A stretch of DNA of 64,000 nt from Blasia pusilla. Taxonomy: Eukaryota > Marchantiophyta > Marchantiopsida > Blasiales. Shown one piece after another: positions 55,334 through 64,000 of this stretch. Position 1 is the first letter of the stretch; the number at the start of each line of letters is the position of its first letter. The DNA is taken from contig CM114272.1 of NCBI GenBank assembly GCA_050084515.1, positions 38,378,001 through 38,442,000 of the forward strand, written 5' to 3'. The notes below the pieces were generated by a model, which was not told the DNA's origin, did no database searches, and saw only the letters and a program-made list of their open reading frames with translations. The position numbers and the translations under genes were made by a program.

Positions 55334-55848
55334 TGTAAAATAAGATCCAATCTCTCTCACAACACCATAGTCTCACATGTGTACACTCTCACATGTCTCT
55401 CTCAATGTCAAACCAAACCCATTCTCCTAATAAGAGTCTTGGGTTACACACATAAGGCAAGCAAGACCATAGCTGCGCCGCTTCATGCCTAGAGGTTCAA
55501 CAAAGAGAGAATGAGCTCTCAAACTCTCTCTCCTTGAGTTATACCCCTCCTCTCTCCCAAGCTCTCTCCATTATAACCTATGCTCCCAAGTCACCTCCTT
55601 GGCTCTTGACCAGATGTAGGAGGTCAAAGGCCACTTAATAAAAATATAAAGTTGATCATATACTGAAAATGGTACTTACCTAAAATAGTAAGTTCCTCAA
55701 TATGGCTTCAAATGAGCCGAAACGAAGGGGAAACCTGCTCTCTCAGGTTTCTTGAGGCCTCAGCACGTCATCCTCGACCTACTGAGCATGTCCTCCACTA
55801 CTCACAAAGGCACCTTACTAGATCTCACCGATCTATCCTAAAAGACTT
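55334..55848 (-). repeat. LTR block of element 3
   Basis: Minus strand runs from about 55848 (TCAAGTCTTTTAGGATAG, eroded start) to CTTATTTTACA at 55334. Colinear with the LTR blocks of elements 1 and 2. A truncated LTR of the other family abuts it at 55862. Confidence 0.75.
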
Positions 55849-55861
55849 GACATTCTTGATG

Positions 55862-56333
55862 GAATAGTAAAGAACCCATTTCTTCATTCTGATGTGCGAT
55901 GCATATGTCTGAGAATTCTTATTGGGTCTGCAGACTGAGGAGTAGATTGGGAGAGCAACTTTCACCAATAGAATAATCAACATCGAGATGTGAGAAACCT
56001 ATTTGATAGAGAGTACCCTGCCAACATGGATTGAATTTTGAAAGTAGGAGAAGTAATCTTCTTGTTGAGATCTCTGTGAGTTTCTTTGGTGTTGAGTGAA
56101 GATCTACCTGAGCAAGAATTCAATTCCACTAGAGAGAATTGAGGAAAGAAATCTTGGTACTAATGGAGAGAAGAATACAATGATAACAATCCGAATTGTA
56201 CACACTTAACTACAACTATTACAAGATAACCACCAATTTAAACTCTCTTTTCAGATAATCGTGATCCTCTTGGGGACCGAACTCATTAAATTACCTTTAA
56301 AAAGATCAATTCTTATAATTCTCGTACATTACA
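55862..56333 (+). repeat. Truncated LTR, 3' third, TGTGATACCC family
   Basis: Starts within the LTR at ATTCTTGATGGAATAGTAAA and ends CTCGTACATTACA. The 5' 800 bp are missing. Confidence 0.85.
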
Positions 56334-56929
56334 TCTCCCAAGGCTTCCAACTTTTTATCCAATGTGATAATAGTGCTTTTATGTATTGAATTCTTTTTTA
56401 TCGCATCTAAATTTATTTTGGAAATTCTTGGTCATGATTTTCGATTGTGGGACTATAATTTGAACAATTTCTTGGCGAGTATCTCTTACAACATTTTCTA
56501 GTGAAAAGATTTCGATTTGTGGAACCTTTGTGGCCCATTTGTAATTTAATCAGCTTCATAGAATCTACATATGTGTTTCAAATTTAAGAAATTTAATCAG
56601 CTTAATAGAGTCTACATATGTGTTTCAAATTCATGAGCCTACGTGAGTAGCATAGGATTATTCTAGGTTTGGCATTCCACTCATCATTTATGGATCACAT
56701 TCTACCATTTAAAAAAAAAATGTTCTAAGGGATATCGTGATATTTCCCGAAGAGAGGGTAAAGTGTCCATTCCTAAAATTAATATGCAAATCTACATCTA
56801 TCTATCTATATTATAAGGGGTGACCTTACAAGTACACTACGAAAAAGCAGTGGGATAATAAGACAAAATAGCAATATGTTAGACTTTTCTTATTTGAGTA
56901 TTAGATGGGTAGAGAGAACGAATTTGAGT
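56334..56929. other. AT-rich spacer, no gene seen
   Basis: No coding signal or RNA gene. A near-duplicate pair of short segments (AATTTAATCAGCTT.ATAGA.TCTACATATGTGTTTCAAATT) lies at about 56547-56585 and 56590-56632. Confidence 0.5.
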
Positions 56930-56934
56930 GGGAG

Positions 56935-58219
56935 TGTGATACCCAAAATTTTGTACTTTTGAAGAAATATATCTTTTTATTCAACGAAGACTTGTATATA
57001 CATTATGATTATGATTATTATATATTATTATGGGAAGGATTGAGTAAGATTAAAGTGAATCATGAAGCTCCAAGGACAAGGCAGAGAGATAGAAAATCAA
57101 GGATTTGCCTAAGAGGAGAGGAGACTAAGATAACGAAGTCTAAAGACCCAGCAAGAAGCTTCGAAAAGACAAAGAAGCTCAACGAAGGTGTGTCTATGAA
57201 GTGCTTCACTCTGTAACGAAGCATAACGAAGCAGAAAGAAGAAGAGAAAGAAGTACTTCGCTCTTGTACGAAGCACGAAGAACGAAGCACCTGGAACAAG
57301 AACCAAGAATGGAGCGCTTCGTCTTCAAATCAGAAGAAAGAGCTTCGTGCTCAAACGAAGCAAAAGAGGTCCAGACTTAGCAGCGAAGCAAAGCTAAGAC
57401 TGACAGTGATTTCAAGCGACACATAGTTAGAACAGTTAGAATAGGAAGAGACGCAACCCTTTGTATCAAATAAGTAGTTTAGATAGTTTTGTTCTGCTGA
57501 TTCATAGGGATCATAGGAAAAACAAAGAGCACCATAGATCTAGGTAGTTACAAATATTGAAGAGACACCAACTTCATCAAGAACGTTTCGAATCTTTGGA
57601 TCACTCCTCCTTCAGAGAATATTTAAGAAGCAATGAAAGTAGCTATCATCATCATTCTCTTACGAAGTCCTTATGTTGTAGGAATGGTCTAAGCAAGGGA
57701 GTAGTACCCTCTCGGGCTTGTATACACTTTGAAGCTTTCTCATTCTTGATGGAGTAGTAAAGCAATAATTCCTTCATTCTGATGTGCGATGCTTATGTCT
57801 GAGTATTCTTATTGGGTCTGCAGAGTGAGGAGTGAATCACGCGAACCTTTCTCATCAATGGAATAATCAACATAGAGTTGTAGGAAATCTGTTTGACAAA
57901 GAGTAGCCTGCCGAGACAGATTGAGTTTCGAAAGTAGGAGAAGCCAACTTTCATGTTGAGGTCTCTGTGAGGTTTCTTGAGATCGAGAGGAAATATACCT
58001 GAGCGTGCTGTCAACTCCACTAGAGAGAATTGAGAAAAGAAACTTTGGTACTAAGAAAGATCCGAAGATATTGATAAGACATTGAATATAAATCATACAC
58101 ATTTAAATACAACCATTACAATAGAATTGTAATTTTGAATTCTGTTTTCATCAAACAATGATCTTCTTGGGGATCAAACTTATTAAACGATTGTAAAATA
58201 GAATATCTTGTACATTACA
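56935..58219 (+). mobile_element. Solo LTR (1285 bp), TSD GGGAG
   Basis: Begins TGTGATACCCAAAATTTTG and ends ATCTTGTACATTACA, with a perfect target duplication GGGAG at 56930-56934 and 58220-58224. Inserted in AT-rich non-coding DNA. Contains the GTACTTCGCTCTTGTACGAAG hairpin-like motif at about 57253-57273. Confidence 0.95.
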
Positions 58220-58224
58220 GGGAG

Positions 58225-59640
58225 ATAAAAATTATTTTACTAATTAATATTAATGATCCTCAGATGGAATTATTTTTAAAAATAACCAAAAATTAAAATA
58301 TATACTTTAATTCATATTTGATAGGAAGGGAAAATGAAATTTAAAGAGAAGGAGTAGATATTGTTTAAATTTTGTGGAAAGGTAAAATTACTTGGGGATT
58401 GGATATCATGTAAATTTTAATTAAGGAGTGGAATGTTATTACTCTTCTAAGATTTAAAAAAATAAAAATTTAATTTAAAATTGAAATTAATAGAATAAAT
58501 TTAAAAAAAGAATCAAGTTAATTCACATATAATATTTTGAGAAAGGAAAATGAATTTGAATGGAAAACAGAAATAATTTCATTAATTAAAATTAGCTAAT
58601 TATTTAATTTATGAATGTTATTTTGGTGAGAAGAATAAGTATTCTTTGAACTTGTAGGAAATTATTTAAGAGAATTAGGTATTATTTAAAGATTATTTTT
58701 TAACTATTTAAAGATTTTAGAAAGTAAAAGTTAGATTTAAATTTTGAAAAAAAATACTTCTTAATGATTAAAAATATAATTACGGCTCTATAATAAATCA
58801 ATTCCGAACACAGAATTTGCAAAATATTTTACAGGATTTTCTACCATGGATATGAATATTTTAATCGGATGTATCCATGTATTAATTGTGATGCTCTCAT
58901 TAATAGACTAATCTCATTAATACAAGGTTATTTCTAGCGCGAGATGTTACTCAGATTATATTAGTTGACGATACTCCAAACATACAATACAAACCTCCAT
59001 ACATACATGTTATTTTAATACGTATGATTCTCCAAACCATACATCATATTGGTTTTTACGCGTAAGCACAGCATGTTCATTAGTATTAGGGTACGCAGTT
59101 TTCTAGATGTTTGGTCTTCATTCCATGAGCCCTTACAAGTTCTCCTTGGCCATCTAGTTTATCCATGTGTTCTTCACACACAATAATTTTCGCCCCACCC
59201 AGGTTTTGAGTGTTTAAAAAAATCGTCTCCAAATGTGATACATGCGTAACACTAATTCCTGTTGAGATTATTTTTCCCCTTAAAATATCGATTATGTAAA
59301 ATATTAATAGTTCATCGAAATAAATGTATGGAAGGAAAAAATATTTTTCGTAAGTGCAGAGTTTGAAACGAATGGGCGGTAGAGTAGATAAAGTGATGAA
59401 CGGCATTCTCTTCTCAGGCAGTACGATTTCTACAGAGCGTACGGATGGATAACATTTTACGAGCTTTACTGTACTGTGTAGCTTTACCCCTCAGCAGTTA
59501 ATGAAGGCCTACAGGCGGCGGTGCGAAGCCGCCTTAGCAACTCGATGCTGGCATGCCGGGGACTCTGCCGATCAGTGCTACTTGCCCGCGGCCCGCCGAT
59601 CCCTGCCCAGTGTTAACTGAGGGAGGATGATGACAAGGCA
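58225..59640. other. AT-rich intergenic DNA
   Basis: 58225-58800 is strongly AT-rich with short A/T runs and no ORF of note. A minus-strand frame at 59406-59086 (106 codons) has no recognisable domain and I do not count it as a gene. Confidence 0.5.
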
Positions 59641-59686
59641 GAAAACAGGCACACGACCATAATTCGCTGCGTTTCGAGAGAACCTA

Positions 59687-59953
59687 CTATACCGCCACTA
59701 TACCCGAGGTCCCAGATGTGGTGAAGAGGTGTGGGTCAGGAAGAGAGCGAACGTCCAGGTAGTTTTCTTCGGAAACCGGTAATTCACCGGTCTTGATACC
59801 TTTTGGAGGTTTTCTGCATTCCGGTCGGATGTTTGACACAAAATTTACAGGAATTTCATATTTTTGACCTGAGGTAAAAATGGAAAGATGATAATTTGGG
59901 ATTTCAACCGTCACTCCGTTCTCCACGGACGTAGACCACCTGTCGCAGTGCAT
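59687..59953 (-). CDS. Hypothetical ORF, 88 codons
   Basis: Reads MHCDRWSTSVENGVTVEIPN, FTSGQKYEIPVNFVSNIRPE, GIKTGELPVSEENYLDVRSL. The composition looks protein-like, in a locally GC-richer patch, but I recognise no family. It could be an exon of a host gene. Confidence 0.25.
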   Translation of the reverse strand: MHCDRWSTSVENGVTVEIPNYHLSIFTSGQKYEIPVNFVSNIRPECRKPPKGIKTGELPVSEENYLDVRSLPDPHLFTTSGTSGIVAV

Positions 59954-60129
59954 GAAAGAGTGACCCTAAACGCACAGGCGGTTCCGCAGACAGAGTAAGT
60001 GGGTCGAGTGGAAAGCCAACTACGCCAATACATGTGTACGTACATAAGGCATGTACACATGGGGGGGGTCGAATAAAAATTAGAACAACCGCAGTGGACA
60101 CCAGTAGCAATGCATTACGAGTCGGCACA

Positions 60130-61100
60130 CCATAGGCTTTACATGGGGTAGTGAAGCGAGGCCATGAAGAAATACTCTGATGATGTAGAATGATGAGGAA
60201 AGAAAGTTCACTAGTCGCAGTGCACGGCAGATTTCGACCCAGTCGCCCTCCATTTCAAATTTACTACATAGCTCCCTTGAATTCTGTCACCTACTCAGTT
60301 GCTTTTCTAACCTGGTTGTGCATGAATGGCGGCCCACTGACCGCAGGTGAATTCATGGGATGAGACGGGAGTTCGGTTCTTGTCACCTGAAATGAATGGA
60401 TCTTTTTGAAAAGTTCTGCATTCATCGTACATAAGATTTATTCATGTCATTCAAACAAAATTTAGGTAATTATTGGCATATGCAATAGGATAAAAGATAC
60501 AGTAACAACATACGAAAAATATTTTATTCCATGACAGAATTTTTGTTAACCATATTAGTGATATAATTTTTGAAATAAAATTTAATTATTACAAGGAATG
60601 AAATTTTAATGTCTGGCTAAGTGAAGTGTAATGATTTCCATCATTGGTAAGATCCCTATTTACTAATAATTCCGGTTAATATGTCATTCTCCTTACCTAT
60701 ACATCCCAAAAGTAATTTTGAGGGAATAGTGTCAAATGGAGGAGGAGTAATCAAGATTACATTTCATATTAAAATTTAATTTTAATTAAGAAATTTTTTA
60801 TTTCGTAATCATATATATATTAATTCGAATATGATTAAGATATAAATTAATTTTACAGAAATATAAAAAATGGTGAAATTAGCTGAAGGGGGTTAACAAT
60901 TGGGAATAGGTTGTGCGTTTAGGGAAAGGGTATTTGGAATAATGAGGGGATTGTTGTGTTACACTTTTTGCAAGGGTAAGAGTTCAAGTTCGCTATGCAA
61001 GGCTAGTAAGGTAAACACACTTATAGAGACCCCGCATGGGGTGGTGAAGGTGGATGGAAAAGAAATTCAACTAGGATGATAGGAACATGGAAAAAATAGG
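60130..61100. other. No gene seen
   Basis: AT-rich except for the first 200 bases. No repeat match to the rest of the window was noticed. Confidence 0.5.
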
Positions 61101-62905
61101 GGTGTCACTTTACCGGCTATCCGGAATAGCCCGGATTCGGGAGGCCGGCCCGGAAAGCCATCCGAGCTACTTCCGGAAGAGGAGTGGGCGGGAGCTTTAC
61201 AGTATCCCATATACCTATGCATGCCACCTGCGACTCTAATTCCATGGGGGTACACGGAAAGAAATCAAAACGGATAGGAGAGACACTCCCCGAGAGCGCC
61301 AAAACGGAAAACTCGAGAACTACCCGTTTGGGATCCGGTGAGTAATTCTGGGAAACCTCGATAGCCGGATACACTCCTAATAGACAACGAGTCGCCGGGG
61401 GTGACTAATAAGCACGCTGGACGTCCCGGGCATGGAACGGAGCAGAAAAGGCGGCGAGTCCCAAGTCACGAAGCGGAGAGTGAGTAAGCGCACCACAAGT
61501 TCCACATGGGGTGGAGGTGGAGTTACCGCCTGGTAAGGTTGCGAGTAGGCAGAAATTCGAGGAACCCCGGAACAGTAAGAGGATGCCACAAGCTTGCGCA
61601 TGGGCTTGGCCGGGCTCGAGGCTTGGGGTGAAAATGGGTGAGCATCCGCCTCTTAAATGAGGAAGTTTTTTAGGACTCCACTTGTATCCATCGCGGCATT
61701 TCGACCGTCGGATTAAGATTTGCACTCCCGGGACCCGGGACGGCCGCAAAGCCCTCTCACCTTCACCGTCCCGTTCGGGGACGGCGCCGCGGGGACTGCA
61801 CTCCTGTAGTGATGGGGCCAGGATTCCGACTCCCGAGCAGAGCCGAGGAAGTGTGGGCCCCGGGGACTTCGGCAGGTGGGACTGCTTTGCTCGGTGGGAG
61901 TCTTCGGACGAGGGGAGGTCTTCAAGACCAGAGAGCGCGCGACGAAGTTTTTTCTTTCTGTTTTGGGGGTACCTAGGGCGAGCTGAATACATTTCACTCG
62001 AATTCCGACAGTTTCGCAAGGACGGACGCACAGAGACAGAGGGAGATAGATAGGGGGAGGACGATTTCAGAGGAACAGGTTGGTTGCAGACTACCTGGCC
62101 TAGGGGTTTTTGGGGTCGTGCTGCTATACGCGTTGAGAGGATTGCCCACCGATTCTGAGCGAAGGTGGAATGTGACGAGGCGGAGTTCAGCTCGAAAACC
62201 AAGTTAGGGAGCTTCAGAGACGAACGAGGGGCGTTTATTTGCGTGGTTCCTACCTTCCAGCGTCTGGCCATATCCGGGGAAGAGGTCGAGGCTATGAGTC
62301 AAGGTCTTCGACTTTACTTGGATCTCTCAGGGATTTGGAAGAGAGAGATAGGGTGATTCGGTGACGCTACGACTTGGAGGAGGAGCAGGAGGGAGAACAA
62401 CGAGCTCGAGCCTCCTACAGCAGGGCCGAGAGATTGGCAACCATTGTAGGGATTAGATTCTATGGTTCAATTCAATTGGGGCTATGTAACGAAAACTTAA
62501 ATGTATGGAGACTGTCCGTATCGATGGGTGGTCAGAGACGGGAGGAAACACTTGTACGCGTTGTATGTCTAGCATTGCAGAATTAGAGGCGTGAGAATTG
62601 TGTGGTGGTAGGCCTCGGAAATACCCTGAGTTTGCATGTCACTTGTCGAACGGGAGGGAACGCTGAAACTTGCCAGCGAAGCTTTGGGAAACTCATAAGC
62701 GCTAGACATGTATCAAGAAACCGAGAGATCCCTCCTTTTCAATCTGGTGAGTAGCGGTGGGACTCTGGAGGTTCTTACGAATAGAGAATTATGTGAGAAG
62801 CGAGTACCGGGGGAAGAGGCAAGCGGATCGTTTATGATGGGTAGATGGAAGCAACTGACAGCGCATACTTGCAAGCGTATGTTTTCTTGATTTTCGGTCG
62901 CGGGA
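61101..62905 (+). promoter_or_regulatory. GC-rich putative promoter and long 5' leader of the gene at the right end
   Basis: Base composition changes sharply from AT-rich to GC- and CpG-rich at about 61.1 kb, peaking at 61700-61950. No ORF on either strand has a recognisable domain; the long minus-strand frame 62271-61405 is Ser/Pro/Arg low-complexity. Position directly upstream of a spliced plus-strand gene suggests promoter and 5' UTR. Exact transcription start unknown. Confidence 0.35.
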
Positions 62906-64000
62906 ATGGAGCGGAAATTTCTCAGAGGTTCATCTGCTGGGCGACACCGGACAGATTACCTTCACTCAGCGAAAGTGAAAGAAATGAATCAGCAGGAAGG
63001 TCTGGCATTAATCGTTCCCGGGTCAGACGGGAAGGGGAAGGCCAATTTCGATGCTCGCCCGCTGATTGAGACTTCACTTCCTTTGCGTGGAGGTTGCAAG
63101 CGTAAAGAGTAAGTTTGTCTTTACAACTCGGTCGACCGCATCTTGTCGTGAGTCCATGACAATTCATAGAGAATTTTAATTGCAGGTTTTACTGCGGTTG
63201 CAGCTCTACGCGTGTTATGGTTTCCATTTTTTGGCTTCTCGGTGTATCATAGGGATTGTGGCTATTGTTGTGTTCCACGCTTGTGATGCTTTTACTACCG
63301 GGGTTTGGAGACTGCAACATCACGTAAGCGCCGTGTTTTCACACACCTTTTTGCTAGGATTAACCCGATATCATTGACTAGTCGAATCTGTTTCTTATCT
63401 CTTGACAATAAAGAATCGTTGACAGGTTGCTTAAGTATTTTGCACCGCATGCAGGTTCTGTGACGACGAAGTTGGATTTGACAGAAAGAGATTTAGCTGT
63501 AAGCGGGTGCATCAAGATAATCAACGTGCCATTAGCTGGCCGCCATGGGAAGGACCACCAAAATCTATCAAGGGAATCTGCTGTAGCGTAGACTGTGCTG
63601 TTGGAGATTTAGGGGCAGGGGTCCTGTCTAAATGTAGACTGGGAAGTGGATGCCCTCGGGCTCCTTTTTGTTTGTATGATGGACAAGTTAGGAGTGGCCA
63701 GATCTTTGGTTTAAGAGATGCTGCAACTAGTATTGCCAGTTGTGATGTTGGAGATGAAAAAAGAAGTGGAGGCAATACAAGTACATTAACCTCTAACGAA
63801 GAAGGGGATAGCACTCCCTTGGGGTTTGGGCAAATACCGACTATGGCGGGTGAGACTGATGGTCCCTATGCCAGATATGGCGGGGAGAAAAAAAACGTGT
63901 TCAATATAGGTAGACAAGATCGGGGAGGGAATTTACCATCCCCTGTCCGTCAAAAGTGGAAACAAAAACGAGAGCGACAAGGGGATTGTGAAGTCATCAG
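62906..64000 (+). CDS. Spliced gene of unknown function, 3' end outside the window
   Basis: Exon A ends at 63108 with donor GTAAGT. A matching acceptor, CCGCATGCAG, at 63454 opens an exon that stays open to base 64000 (182 codons). Joined, the frame reads through GGCKRKE/FCDDEVGFDRKRFSC without a stop. The start may be ATG 62906 or the internal ATG at about 62985 (MNQQEGLALIVPGSDGKGKA). Exon B is Cys-containing and basic near its start (RKRFSCKRVHQDNQ, SIKGICCSVDC) and ends in a charged region (PSPVRQKWKQKRERQGD). I recognise no family. An alternative acceptor at 63185 is also in phase but meets a stop. Low repeat content and CpG-rich upstream DNA suggest a real host gene. Confidence 0.5.

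Larger units (their letters stand above)
43700..55848 (-). mobile_element. Element 3: most complete copy of the methyltransferase-bearing Ty3/gypsy family
   Basis: Minus-strand order: LTR block (55848-55334), leader with nested solo LTR (53918-52647), gag, a nested LINE (50601-48202), linker and protease, complete methyltransferase domain (47150-46220), RT, RNase H, and integrase cut at about 43700 by copia-derived sequence. No PHD finger or 3' LTR remains. This copy defines the linear order of the element's domains. It contains stops and frameshifts in every region. Confidence 0.87.

Noticed and set aside
61405-62271. Minus-strand ORF of 288 codons
   Set aside because: Pro/Ser/Arg-rich translation of GC-rich DNA with no domain; more likely the promoter or 5' leader of the plus-strand gene.

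Overview
The window is a block of nuclear, repeat-rich DNA from a streptophyte, most likely a non-seed land plant or close relative. The evidence is spliced genes, Ty3/gypsy, Ty1/copia, LINE, Helitron and Mutator-like (MULE) sequences, a tRNA-Asp-type primer site next to a plant-style LTR, and decay of C to T at CG and CHG sites. I cannot name the species. Almost everything between about 3 and 58 kb is transposon or transposon-linked repeat. Probable host sequence is confined to the right end (about 61-64 kb).

The most important content is three decayed copies of one Ty3/gypsy-like family: element 1 (minus, 5.1-14.4 kb), element 2 (plus, 32.95-39.39 kb) and element 3 (minus, 43.7-55.85 kb). 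Read together, the order is LTR, a long leader (1.7 kb where not interrupted), gag with two zinc knuckles, a linker, an aspartic protease, a C5 cytosine methyltransferase of DNMT3-like layout (motifs I to X in linear order), reverse transcriptase, RNase H, and an integrase whose C-terminus carries a PHD finger. The element therefore has both a possible DNA-methylation writer and a possible chromatin reader. Only element 3 keeps all methyltransferase motifs. Element 1 has lost motifs I-VIII by an internal deletion, and element 2 is cut off after motif III. All copies carry stops and frameshifts.

A second LTR family (about 1.2-1.4 kb, starting TGTGATA(C)CC and ending TTGTACATTACA) occurs six times. 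Three copies (34.5, 52.6 and 56.9 kb) are solo LTRs with perfect 5-bp target duplications, and two of these are nested in elements 2 and 3. The copy at 18.9 kb still has a primer-binding site and a gag start. A 5'-truncated LINE with an intact 681-codon RT frame sits inside element 3. A copia gag start is joined to the broken integrase end of element 3.

Other regions: 1-5 kb has degraded ORFs, an AATAGCC-rich array and a recent 379-bp tandem duplication of a coiled-coil ORF. 14.4-18.9 kb has broken ORFs of unknown function, one with a C-terminal hydrophobic tail, followed by a minisatellite. 20.9-24.5 kb has a broken MULE transposase flanked on both sides by minisatellites. 24.8-27 kb has the 5' part of another LTR-like family, whose leader is copied in inverted orientation at 39.4-40.1 kb. 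27.2-27.6 kb has tRNA/SINE-like sequence. 28.4-32.8 kb has Helitron Rep/helicase remains plus gene fragments with an intron. 40.6-42.7 kb has a second Helitron piece. 58.2-61 kb is AT-rich and largely empty. From about 61 kb the base composition changes to GC-rich and leads into a spliced plus-strand gene that runs off the window.
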